From positions 1 to 18,810 of the forward strand of contig DATKYV010000119.1 of the NCBI GenBank assembly GCA_035528275.1: a stretch of 18,810 nt of DNA, written 5' to 3'. Origin of the DNA: DATKYV01 sp035528275 (lineage in GTDB: Bacteria; Acidobacteriota; Terriglobia; UBA7540). Each line of letters starts with the position of its first letter. Within the stretch, counting starts at the first letter, position 1. Below, piece by piece: positions 6,950-14,708 of the stretch. The position numbers and the translations under genes were made by a program. The notes under the pieces are model-generated. The model saw only the letters and a program-made list of their open reading frames with translations, ran no database searches and was not told where the DNA came from.

Positions 6950-9655
6950 ATGGAGAAATACGTTTATGCGTTCGGTGGCGGTAAAGCCGACGGCAACGGT
7001 GAGATGAAAGATGTCCTGGGTGGCAAAGGCTCGGGGCTGGCCGAAATGACCAACGCCGGCCTGCCCGTTCCGCCCGGATTCACCATCGTCACGGACGCCT
7101 GCCGCGTTTACTTTGAGAACGGGAACAAGCTCCCCCAAACCATCCGCGAGGAAACCAGCCAGGCGCTGGCGAAGCTGGAGGGCCTTTTGGGGCAGAAGTT
7201 GGGCGACCCGGCTTTACCCCTTCTGGTTTCCGTGCGCTCGGGCGCGAAGTTTTCCATGCCCGGCATGATGGACACCATCCTCAACCTGGGCATGAACGAC
7301 CGAATCGTTGAAGCCTTCGCCCGCAAGACCGGGAGCCCGCGCTTTGCCTACGATAGCTACCGGCGGTTCATCCAGATGTTCGGGAACGTCGTCCAGGAAA
7401 TTCCCAAGGGGGAATTCGAGCACATCTTTGACGGCCAGAAAAAGAAGCGCCGGGCCAAGCTCGATACCGAGCTCACTGCCGAAGACCTGAAAGAAGTCAT
7501 CGCCGGGTACAAGAAACTCGTAAGGAAGAAGACGGGCAAGGACTTCCCTCAGGAACCTCGAGTACAACTTGATATGGCCGTCGAGGCGGTCTTCCGGTCC
7601 TGGTACAACCCGCGGGCCAAGACCTATCGCCGCATGAACAAGATCTCCGACGACCTGGGGACCGCCGTGAACGTGCAGACCATGGTGTTCGGCAATATGG
7701 GAGAGACCTCGGGTACGGGCGTGGGCTTCACGCGCAATCCGGCAACCGGCGATCCCGAGTTCTATGGCGAGTTCCTGATGAACGCCCAGGGCGAGGACGT
7801 GGTGGCGGGCGTGCGCACGCCCGTTCCCATTGTGGAGTTGAAGGGAATCATGCCGGAGGTCTACGACCAGCTTCGCGAAATCACCAATCGGCTGGAAAGG
7901 CACTACCGCGACGTGCAGGACTTCGAATTCACCATCCAGGAAGGCAAGCTCTACATGCTCCAGACGCGCAACGGGAAGCGCACCGGAAAGGCGGCGGTGA
8001 AGATCGCCGTGGACATGGTGCGCGAGGGGCTCCTCAGCCCTCAGGAAGCCCTCCTGCGCGTCGACCCGGAGCAGTTGAACCAGTTGCTCCACCCCGTGCT
8101 GGACGAATCGAAGCCGCTCAAGACCGTCGCCAAGGGCCTCCCGGCCTCGCCCGGTGCGGCGGTCGGTCGCGTGGTGTTCACGGCGGACGACGCCGTCAAG
8201 GAGGGGAAAGACCATCCCGTGGTGCTGGTTCGCGCTGAAACCGTTCCCGACGATATCCACGGCATGGAAGTGGCGGTGGGAATTTTGACCTCGCGCGGCG
8301 GGATGACGTCCCACGCCGCCGTTGTGACGCGGGGTATGGGCAAGCCCTGCGTGGCCGGCGCCGGCGACGTGGAGGTGGACGCCAAGAGCCGCCAGATGAG
8401 GGTGGGCAAACTGACCATCAAAGAAGGCGACTGGATTTCTCTCGACGGCACCACGGGGCGTGTCATTCTCGGCAAAGCCAACCTGGTGGAGCCGGACCCT
8501 CACAGCGGCGAATTCGCCGAGTTCATGAAGTGGGCCGACGAGTACCGTGAACTGGGCGTGCGCGCCAACGCTGACATCCCGCGCGACGCCACGGTGGCCA
8601 GAAAATTCGGCGCCGAAGGAATCGGTCTGTGCCGCACCGAGCACATGTTCTTCGCCCCCGACCGCCTGCCCCACGTGCAGCGCATGATCATGGCCTGCAA
8701 AGATACCCAGGATGCCAAGGAAGCCGCCAGATACGAGAAGGAGCGCCGCGCGGCCCTCGCCAAGCTCCTGCCGCACCAGCGCAAGGACTTCTTTGGGTTA
8801 TTTAAGGCCATGGACGGGCTGCCGGTGACCATCCGCACGCTCGACCCGCCGCTTCATGAGTTTCTGCCCAAGCGTGAAGAACTGATGGTGGAGATCGCGG
8901 TGCTCGAAGCGAAGAGAAAGAAGACTCCGAAGCTCAGCAAATTGAAGAAGCTGCTGGCAGTAGTTGAAGGCTTACATGAGTTTAATCCCATGCTTGGGCT
9001 GCGAGGATGCCGGCTGGGCATCATGTATCCGGAGATTACCGAGATGCAGGCCCGGGCGATCTTTGAGGCCGCCTGCGATTGCAAGAAGCAGGGGTTCGAA
9101 GCCAAACCCGAGGTCATGATTCCATTGGTGGGCGAGGTAAAGGAGTTTTCTGCCCAGAAGGAGATCGTCAACCGCGTGGCCAAGGAGGTTTTTGCCAAGA
9201 AAGGCGTCGAGGTCGAGTATCTGGTGGGCACCATGATCGAGTTACCCGCTGCCGCCCTTTCCGCGGCGGAGATTGCCCAGGAGGCCGAATTCTTCAGCTT
9301 CGGGACAAACGACCTGACACAGACCACCTTCGGGCTTTCGCGTGACGACTGCGGGAAGATCATCAATGCCTACGTCAAGCAGAAGATATGGCCGGCCGAC
9401 CCGTTCGCGGTACTCGACCCCAAGCGCGTGGGGCGATTGCTGAAGCTCGGCACCGCCGAGGGCAGAGTAGGCCGCGCGAACCTGAAAGTGGGGATTTGCG
9501 GGGAGCACGGAGGCGACCCCTCCTCGATTGAGGTTTGCGCCGAGGCGGGACTGAACTACGTGAGCTGTTCGCCCTATCGCGTGCCTATCGCCCGACTGGC
9601 CGCCGCCCAGGCGGCGCTTAAGAAATCGGCCTCCAAAGCCTACTCGACGGCATGA
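6950..9655 (+). CDS. ppdK: Pyruvate, phosphate dikinase
   Basis: PPDK interconverts pyruvate + ATP + phosphate and PEP + AMP + pyrophosphate. At 901 residues it has full family length. The N-terminal ATP-grasp domain shows GGKGSGLAEMTNAGLPVPPGF (24-44), SVRSGAKFSMPGMMDTILNLG (94-114) and GETSGTGVGFTRNPATG (251-267). The swivelling phospho-histidine domain has GGMTSHAAVVTRGMGKPCVAG, with His455 at the same number as in the well-studied Clostridium symbiosum enzyme. The neighbouring Thr453 is the residue used by PPDK regulatory proteins in other species. The C-terminal TIM barrel ends with FGTNDLTQTTFG and VGICGEHGGDP, with Cys850 as the catalytic acid. AAGGAG lies 8 bases before the ATG. It follows glyS by 109 bases on the same strand. 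No regulator gene is present between them. The direction of flux (gluconeogenic or glycolytic) cannot be told. Confidence 0.98.
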   Translation: MEKYVYAFGGGKADGNGEMKDVLGGKGSGLAEMTNAGLPVPPGFTIVTDACRVYFENGNKLPQTIREETSQALAKLEGLLGQKLGDPALPLLVSVRSGAKFSMPGMMDTILNLGMNDRIVEAFARKTGSPRFAYDSYRRFIQMFGNVVQEIPKGEFEHIFDGQKKKRRAKLDTELTAEDLKEVIAGYKKLVRKKTGKDFPQEPRVQLDMAVEAVFRSWYNPRAKTYRRMNKISDDLGTAVNVQTMVFGNMGETSGTGVGFTRNPATGDPEFYGEFLMNAQGEDVVAGVRTPVPIVELKGIMPEVYDQLREITNRLERHYRDVQDFEFTIQEGKLYMLQTRNGKRTGKAAVKIAVDMVREGLLSPQEALLRVDPEQLNQLLHPVLDESKPLKTVAKGLPASPGAAVGRVVFTADDAVKEGKDHPVVLVRAETVPDDIHGMEVAVGILTSRGGMTSHAAVVTRGMGKPCVAGAGDVEVDAKSRQMRVGKLTIKEGDWISLDGTTGRVILGKANLVEPDPHSGEFAEFMKWADEYRELGVRANADIPRDATVARKFGAEGIGLCRTEHMFFAPDRLPHVQRMIMACKDTQDAKEAARYEKERRAALAKLLPHQRKDFFGLFKAMDGLPVTIRTLDPPLHEFLPKREELMVEIAVLEAKRKKTPKLSKLKKLLAVVEGLHEFNPMLGLRGCRLGIMYPEITEMQARAIFEAACDCKKQGFEAKPEVMIPLVGEVKEFSAQKEIVNRVAKEVFAKKGVEVEYLVGTMIELPAAALSAAEIAQEAEFFSFGTNDLTQTTFGLSRDDCGKIINAYVKQKIWPADPFAVLDPKRVGRLLKLGTAEGRVGRANLKVGICGEHGGDPSSIEVCAEAGLNYVSCSPYRVPIARLAAAQAALKKSASKAYSTA

Positions 9656-9685
9656 TGCGGGTAGAGAGTGGGGAACCCGACTAAG

Positions 9686-9708
9686 TTAAAGTAATACTTT
9701 AAGTATTG
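9686..9708. repeat. Family B AT-rich near-palindrome, convergent gap ppdK/lptFG
   Basis: TTAAAGTA-A-TACTTTAA (9686-9702) is a perfect 8-bp inverted repeat around one base. The 17 bases TAAAGTAATACTTTAAG (9687-9703) recur exactly at 14624-14640. It lies 31 bases after the ppdK stop, between convergent genes. Confidence 0.75.
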
Positions 9709-9775
9709 AGTTTTGGCCCTGGGGGCGTCGTGCTTTCGGGGCCGTTCTATTTCCGAATCAGGGTTAGAGCGCAGC

Positions 9776-9793
9776 ATGTCGACGCGTCGACAA
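9776..9793. repeat. Family A palindrome, copy 3
   Basis: TGTCGACGCGTCGACA (9777-9792) is a perfect 16-bp palindrome; the outermost pair that completes 18 bp in copy 2 is mismatched here. It lies in the convergent ppdK/lptFG gap, 73 bases after the family B element. Confidence 0.8.
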
Positions 9794-9802
9794 TGAAGGG
9801 CA

Positions 9803-9830
9803 GTGACAAGTGGCCAGTGGCAGGTGGCAA
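9803..9830. repeat. Heptanucleotide tandem repeat, unit GTGGCNA
   Basis: Four consecutive 7-base units: GTGACAA, GTGGCCA, GTGGCAG, GTGGCAA. It resembles the short tandemly repeated heptamers known in intergenic DNA of cyanobacteria and some other bacteria. It lies 10 bases beyond the family A palindrome. Confidence 0.6.
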
Positions 9831-9882
9831 GCGAAGAGCCGAACCGCCCTTGACTCTCGACCCGCCCACACTCCTCCTGCCA

Positions 9883-12198
9883 TTAGGTCCGGACCCGCAG
9901 CAGCAGATAAACCCCACCCAGCCCGAAGAAGACATCGGGAGACCAAGCGGCCACCAGAGGCGGAAGCTGGTGCAGGTTGCCCATCGCCTCGAAGAGGCTG
10001 GAGAGCGACCAGTAGAGGAGGGCGATGGCAATGCTTAGGGCAATCCCCGAAATCGCGCCCTTGGGCCCCGTAGTCAGCGCGAAAGGGATGCCAATCAGCG
10101 TAACGACGAAGGCGATGAGCGGGAAGGAGAACTTCCGATAGAACTGAACGCGCAGCCGCGCCACGTCAAACCCGCTTTGGGCCAGCTCATTGATGTAGGT
10201 GCGAAGCTCCCAGGCGCTCATTTGCGCGGAAGGCTTCACCTCTTTCTTGAAGTATGCGGGCTCCTCCTGGAATTCGCGGAAGGTGGCCACCGAGAAAGGC
10301 ATGTAGTTCGTCACCCGGTCACCCTCGAGGTCCCTGACCCAGCCGTTAATCAACACCCACCCGCGGATGGGCGACTCCCAGAAGGCGCGCGTCGCGTAGA
10401 CGCGCCGCTTCAGCTGGAATGTCGCCTCATCAAACTCGAATACTGAAAGCTGGGCGAACGTGTTGTCATCGGGATCGAAGAAGCGGTAATGGTAGATGTG
10501 GCTGGTCTGGCCGAAAATCCACTGGCGGTCGGGCCGGTAGTAGGTTTGAGCCGGCTTGCCTTTGATCTCGTTTCGCAGGGCGTCTTGACGCTGGTTGGTC
10601 CGGGGAAGGTAGGTATCTTCGAGGACAAACATACCTACGCTCAACATCCCGGCGACCACCAGGATGGGCGCCGAGGCCCGGTAGATGCTGATTCCCGCCG
10701 ATTTGAGTGCCGTGACCTGGTTCGTCTTGGTGAGAATTCCGAAATTGACCAGGGTGGCCACCAGGACGCTCAAGGGCAGCATTAGGTAGATGACCTGCGG
10801 GGAGAGGAATCGGAAGTAGTCGAGCACGACCCCTACGCCGATGCGGTTGCGCACGATGTCGCCCAGGAGCTGGAAGAAATCGAAGATCATGTAGATACCC
10901 GCAAAGGTGACGAGCAAAAGGACGAAGTAGAAGAACCAGCCGCGCAGGATGTAGAGGTCGAGGATCAGGAAGAACCGGTCGCCCGTGGAGCGGGGGTGCA
11001 GAATTTCGTCTTCGGGAGCCTGCCGCTTGCTTTGTTCCCGCAGTCTGCGCCGGTGCTGCCACCCGCGGATGAGCTCTTCAAACCACTCCTGGATAAACTG
11101 CAGCCGCAGCCGGACTCGCCGCATGTGCGTCAGCATCAGAACGCCGGCAATCCCGAAGGCGGCGTTGGCGATCCAGAGGCCGATCGCGGGATTCAACCGG
11201 CCCTGCTTGGCGAAACCCAGGCCAAAAGCCATGAGGATGTAATAGACAAAGACCAGAGCCACGGTCGTCATCACACCCACGGCCCGACCGCCTTTGCGGG
11301 TGAAGATTCCCAGGGGGATTCCCACCAGCGCCAGGACCAGCGAGGCCACGGGCAACGCGAACCGGTAGTGAAGCTCCACCAGGGCCGCCTGGCGTTCCTC
11401 GGGAGCACCGGTGCTCCTCACCAGTTCCCCCAGCGAGAGGCGCGCCGGCACGCGACGCTCCTCCCTGGCGGCGACTCCCTGCTCGAGGGGGATGGGGATG
11501 TCGGTGTCAGTGAAGGACACGATGGAATAGCGTTCGGGATGCACGGGATCGATTTCGTGAGTGGTGCCGTGCTCGAGGTGCAGGGTCAAGCGCGGCGAGC
11601 GGCCGTCGTTGACAAGCACCCCTCTTTCCGCTAACGTGATTTTCGGTGCGCCGCCCTGAGTTGAGTCGGCGATGAAAACTCCCCGCCACTCCGAGCGCGA
11701 ACCGGTCACGTCTTGCAAGTAAAGCAACAGGTTGGGGAATTGTTCCAGAAAGACCCGCGGCTGGATCTCGTGGGGCGCTTCGCTCGCCCTGAATCCCTGC
11801 TCCATGCTGCGGAGTTGGCGCAGCGCTTGGGGCGCCAAAGCCAGACTCATCACAGAGGCGACGGCCCAGCCGGCCAGCGCGAAGATCATCACGGGCCGCA
11901 CGAACTGCGACAATCCGATTCCGTTGGCTCGCGCCGCGATGACTTCTCCGTCCGCTGACATTCGGCTCAGCCCGATCAGGATCCCCACCAGCACCGCCAT
12001 GGGAATGGTCATCACCAGGATGCCGGGGAGGGGCAGCAGAAACAGGGTGAGAATGCTGGAGAATGGCATGCTGTGCCGGACCACCATTTCCAGCAGCCGG
12101 CCGATCTGCGGCACGAAGATCAGGAATGTGAAAACCACCAGCCCCAGAATGGAATGAGAGGAAATCTCTTTCAGGATGTAACGGGTTAGAATCCGCAT
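9883..12198 (-). CDS. lptFG: Single-chain LptF-LptG lipopolysaccharide export permease
   Basis: LptF and LptG are the two inner-membrane permeases of the LptB2FG transporter that extracts LPS and feeds the periplasmic bridge. This 771-residue protein contains two full YjgP/YjgQ units in one chain; separate LptF and LptG are each about 350-370 residues. Unit 1 (1-360): N-terminal RYILKEISSHSILGLVVFTFL, the coupling segment GEVIAARANGIGLS (84-97), a periplasmic jellyroll (about 140-250), and C-terminal membrane segments (275-355). A charged cytosolic linker (about 360-405, HMRRVRLRLQ to QSKRQ) joins unit 2 (406-771): LYILRGWFFYFVLLLVTF, TKTNQVTALKSAGISI (490-505), a second jellyroll (540-650) and membrane segments 690-770. 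The frame is uninterrupted. It is divergent from the GH57 gene and convergent with ppdK. Confidence 0.93.
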   Translation of the reverse strand: MRILTRYILKEISSHSILGLVVFTFLIFVPQIGRLLEMVVRHSMPFSSILTLFLLPLPGILVMTIPMAVLVGILIGLSRMSADGEVIAARANGIGLSQFVRPVMIFALAGWAVASVMSLALAPQALRQLRSMEQGFRASEAPHEIQPRVFLEQFPNLLLYLQDVTGSRSEWRGVFIADSTQGGAPKITLAERGVLVNDGRSPRLTLHLEHGTTHEIDPVHPERYSIVSFTDTDIPIPLEQGVAAREERRVPARLSLGELVRSTGAPEERQAALVELHYRFALPVASLVLALVGIPLGIFTRKGGRAVGVMTTVALVFVYYILMAFGLGFAKQGRLNPAIGLWIANAAFGIAGVLMLTHMRRVRLRLQFIQEWFEELIRGWQHRRRLREQSKRQAPEDEILHPRSTGDRFFLILDLYILRGWFFYFVLLLVTFAGIYMIFDFFQLLGDIVRNRIGVGVVLDYFRFLSPQVIYLMLPLSVLVATLVNFGILTKTNQVTALKSAGISIYRASAPILVVAGMLSVGMFVLEDTYLPRTNQRQDALRNEIKGKPAQTYYRPDRQWIFGQTSHIYHYRFFDPDDNTFAQLSVFEFDEATFQLKRRVYATRAFWESPIRGWVLINGWVRDLEGDRVTNYMPFSVATFREFQEEPAYFKKEVKPSAQMSAWELRTYINELAQSGFDVARLRVQFYRKFSFPLIAFVVTLIGIPFALTTGPKGAISGIALSIAIALLYWSLSSLFEAMGNLHQLPPLVAAWSPDVFFGLGGVYLLLRVRT

Positions 12199-12238
12199 GA
12201 AGGGTGCATCCGCCCTCAGTCCCGCCGGCCGGATTGAA

Positions 12239-12260
12239 AGGCGCGCTTAATCGCGCGCCT
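12239..12260. repeat. Hairpin in the lptFG leader / divergent promoter region
   Basis: AGGCGCGC (12239-12246) and GCGCGCCT (12253-12260) form a perfect 8-bp inverted repeat around TTAATC. Read leftward, it begins right at the expected transcription start of lptFG and would form a 5'-end stem in its mRNA. It could equally be an operator for either divergent gene. Confidence 0.55.
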
Positions 12261-12261
12261 C

Positions 12262-12290
12262 ATGCTAGCACACCGTTTCCTGAGCCGCAA
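12262..12290 (-). promoter_or_regulatory. Probable extended -10 promoter for lptFG
   Basis: On the minus strand TTGCGG (12290-12285) is followed after 17 bases by TAGCAT (12267-12262), preceded by TGC, an extended -10. Initiation would fall at about 12255, giving a leader of about 57 bases that contains the hairpin at 12239-12260. The promoter overlaps the region just upstream of the chosen GH57 start, and the ATG at 12262 discussed there. Confidence 0.45.
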
Positions 12291-12309
12291 AGGAACAGCC
12301 CCCGCCGCC

Positions 12310-14481
12310 ATGGCCAAGACCTATCTCATGCTTCTCTGGCACATGCACCAGCCCTTCTACAAGGACTTGGCGGAAGACGTGTACGCCATGCCCTGGGTCC
12401 GACTCCACGCGCTGAAGGACTACTATGGCATGGTGGCCATGCTCCGGGAGTTTCCGAAGGTCCACATGACGTTTAATCTGGTGCCCTCGCTGGTGGCCCA
12501 GCTCGAAGATTACGCCCGGGGGACGGCGCGCGAGGCGCCCTTTGAGATCGCCTTCAAACCTGTCGACCAACTCAGCGAGGAAGACCGTCAGAACCTCCTG
12601 GCGTCTGTGTTTGAAATGCACCGCGAGAACCTCCTCAATCGCTTGCAGCGCCTCAAGGAACTCCACGAAAAAGCCCTGGCTGTGGGAAGCCAAAGCGCGC
12701 CCTGGCGGGCGTTCAGCCCTCAGGAGATCCTCGACCTCCAGGTGCTCTCGCAACTGGCGTGGTTCGATGAGGTCTACCGGACCTCGGATGCCGACATCGG
12801 CGGGCTTCTTGCCAAGGGAAGGGGATTCTCGGAAGAAGACAAGGTTATTCTACACAAGAAAGAAATCGAAATATTTAATGTAACACTTGAAGAATACAGG
12901 AGGGCCTTCGAGCGGGGTCAAATCGAGATTTCCACCTCTCCTTTCTACCACCCCATCCTTCCCCTCCTTTGCGACACGAACGTCGCCGCAGAGTCCCGGC
13001 CTGACGTCCGGCTGCCCAAAGAACGTTTCCGCCACCCGGAGGATGCCCGAGATCAGCTCCGTCGGGCGGTGGAGCTCATCGAGCGGGTGTTTGGGGCGCG
13101 ACCGCGGGGCCTGTGGCCGAGCGAAGGCAGCGTTTCCGATGAGGTGCTTCGTCTGGCGGCCGAGGAGGGCTTCGAGTGGGCGGCGACGGATGAGGGTGTG
13201 TTGGCCCGCACGCTTCAGATCGGTTTCCACCGCCAAATCGACGGGAGCGTCTGGGGTGCTCAGGAGCTTTACAGACCCCATCGGTTCGAATCCGAGGGGC
13301 GGGGACTGTCCCTCTTTTTCCGCGACCACCAACTCTCCGACCTCATCGGGTTCGTCTATTCGCGTATGGACGCGCGTGAGGCTGCCGCCGATCTGCACAA
13401 TCGGATTCGCGTCGCCGCCCACGGCAGCGGAAACCAGCCGGCGGTGGTTTCCATCATCCTGGACGGCGAAAACGCCTGGGAATACTTCGCTGGAAACGGG
13501 CGGGAGTTTCTGAAAAGCTTCTACGCTCGCCTCGACGCGGACCCGGGGCTCCAGGCGGTTACGGCCACCGAAGCCCTGGCCGTTTCGACCCCGGGGAAAC
13601 TTACGCACATCGTTCCCGGCTCCTGGATCAATGCCAATTTCGACGTCTGGATCGGGGCCGAGGAGGACAACAAGGCCTGGGACCTTCTGTCTGCGGCACG
13701 CAATTTCTTTGCCCAGAATTCTGAACGACAGGGAATCGATTCGGAGAAGGTGAGGCTGGCCAGGGAAGAAATGTGGGTGGCGGAGGGAAGCGACTGGTGC
13801 TGGTGGTACGGCCCCGAACACTCCAGCGCCTACGACGAGGAATTCGACCGGCTCTATCGGAAACACTTGAGCAACATCTACCGGCTCCTGGATGGCTCGC
13901 CGCCTGACGAGTTGGCGGTTCCCATCAAGCGCCCGCTGGCGAAGGACTTGATTTCCCCGCCCACCGGGCAGATCGAGCCTCGCGTGGACGGCCGGGTGAG
14001 CAGTTACTTCGAGTGGCTGGGCGCGGGCATCTACACTCCCGATTACCGTTCCGGCTCCATGCACGGCGGCGCCGAGGCGCTGGAGGCGCTCTATTACGGC
14101 TACAACGACCACGCGCTTTACCTGCGCCTGGACTTCAGCCCGGCGCTGCTCGTGCAGCACCCCAGATTCGAGATTCGGATCAAAGTGGACGCCCAGAGCC
14201 AGGCGCGCTTTCAGGTTTCGGTGGGACAAGGCGGCCTCGGGGTGGTGCAGTTTTGGGTGGGGAACGAACAACTTCTCGTGCCGCTGGGCACCGGTGAGAA
14301 AGTGCAAGTTGCCTTCGACCGAATTTTCGAGTTGCGTCTGGACTATTCGCTCCTGGGCTTGCGCCCCGGAGAGAAGGCGCGGCTTCAGGTCTCCCTATGG
14401 ACCCATGAATTGCCCCTGCAAGTTATCCCTTCCGAAGGGTGGTTGACATTGGAACTCACCCAGGACCTGGCGAGCTGGTAG
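12310..14481 (+). CDS. Glycoside hydrolase family 57 (alpha-amylase/glucanotransferase type)
   Basis: GH57 enzymes cut or transfer alpha-glucans with retention. The 723-residue protein opens with YLMLLWHMHQPFYKD, the family's first conserved region (HxHQP). PFYHPILPLLCD is the second. LWPSEGSVSDEVL carries the likely nucleophile Glu272, and ILDGENAWEYF the likely acid/base Asp385. The C-terminal part (from about 560) looks like a beta-rich accessory domain; conserved GSWINANFDVWIGAEEDN and SDWCWWYGPEHSS precede it. No signal peptide is seen, so it is probably cytosolic, perhaps acting on glycogen or maltodextrin; the exact specificity is not assignable. The frame extends upstream to an ATG at 12262, but residues before MAKTYLM are not family-like and that ATG lies in the lptFG promoter, so 12310 is preferred; neither has an ideal ribosome site. 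An AT-rich island at 12843-12900 contains a family B element. Confidence 0.9.
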   Translation: MAKTYLMLLWHMHQPFYKDLAEDVYAMPWVRLHALKDYYGMVAMLREFPKVHMTFNLVPSLVAQLEDYARGTAREAPFEIAFKPVDQLSEEDRQNLLASVFEMHRENLLNRLQRLKELHEKALAVGSQSAPWRAFSPQEILDLQVLSQLAWFDEVYRTSDADIGGLLAKGRGFSEEDKVILHKKEIEIFNVTLEEYRRAFERGQIEISTSPFYHPILPLLCDTNVAAESRPDVRLPKERFRHPEDARDQLRRAVELIERVFGARPRGLWPSEGSVSDEVLRLAAEEGFEWAATDEGVLARTLQIGFHRQIDGSVWGAQELYRPHRFESEGRGLSLFFRDHQLSDLIGFVYSRMDAREAAADLHNRIRVAAHGSGNQPAVVSIILDGENAWEYFAGNGREFLKSFYARLDADPGLQAVTATEALAVSTPGKLTHIVPGSWINANFDVWIGAEEDNKAWDLLSAARNFFAQNSERQGIDSEKVRLAREEMWVAEGSDWCWWYGPEHSSAYDEEFDRLYRKHLSNIYRLLDGSPPDELAVPIKRPLAKDLISPPTGQIEPRVDGRVSSYFEWLGAGIYTPDYRSGSMHGGAEALEALYYGYNDHALYLRLDFSPALLVQHPRFEIRIKVDAQSQARFQVSVGQGGLGVVQFWVGNEQLLVPLGTGEKVQVAFDRIFELRLDYSLLGLRPGEKARLQVSLWTHELPLQVIPSEGWLTLELTQDLASW
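12875..12897 (+). repeat. Family B-like AT-rich element inside the GH57 gene
   Basis: TTAATGTAACACTTGAAGAATAC keeps the spacing of TTAA-N6-ACTTGAA seen in glyS. It encodes part of FNVTLEEY in an AT-rich island of an otherwise GC-rich gene. It is the weakest member of the family. Confidence 0.4.
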
Positions 14482-14530
14482 CCGGCCGAAGGCGGAGGAT
14501 TGGGACTCCCGCTCTCACAGCCCGGGGCCG

Positions 14531-14548
14531 ATGTCGACACGTCGACAT
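14531..14548. repeat. Family A palindrome, copy 4
   Basis: ATGTCGAC-AC-GTCGACAT has perfect 8-base arms around AC instead of GC. It lies in the convergent gap between the GH57 gene and the propeller lipoprotein gene, 49 bases after the GH57 stop. Confidence 0.85.
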
Positions 14549-14622
14549 GCTCCGCTGGGCCGTCGCGAAGTGAAAACGGGCAATCCGCAAGCCCATGAAA
14601 GTGTTGGCTCCATTTATCTAAC

Positions 14623-14645
14623 CTAAAGTAATACTTTAAGATTTG
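14623..14645. repeat. Family B AT-rich near-palindrome, convergent gap GH57/propeller gene
   Basis: The 17 bases TAAAGTAATACTTTAAG (14624-14640) are identical to those at 9687-9703. The element lies 74 bases after the family A palindrome, so this gap has the same two elements as the ppdK/lptFG gap in the opposite order. Confidence 0.75.
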
Positions 14646-14708
14646 TTGGGTGTGATTAGTTCGCATTGCAGCCCTCCGGCAGCGGCCTCTCACAGACCGC
14701 TTGAGGCC

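Noticed and set aside
7214..8776. 520-codon minus-strand ORF opposite ppdK
   Set aside because: It is the antisense of a clear ppdK, is rich in His, Gly and Val as expected for a shadow frame of GC-rich DNA, and has no family motif.
9704..9755. Intrinsic terminator after ppdK
   Set aside because: A weak GGCCC/GGGCC pairing is present, but the loop is long and no T-tract follows.
12262..12309. Upstream ATG at 12262 as the GH57 start
   Set aside because: The 16 added residues are not family-like, and the site overlaps the divergent promoter and follows the hairpin directly; the ATG at 12310 gives the usual N-terminus.
12850..14307. 485-codon minus-strand ORF opposite the GH57 gene
   Set aside because: Antisense shadow of a conserved gene, with no recognisable domain.
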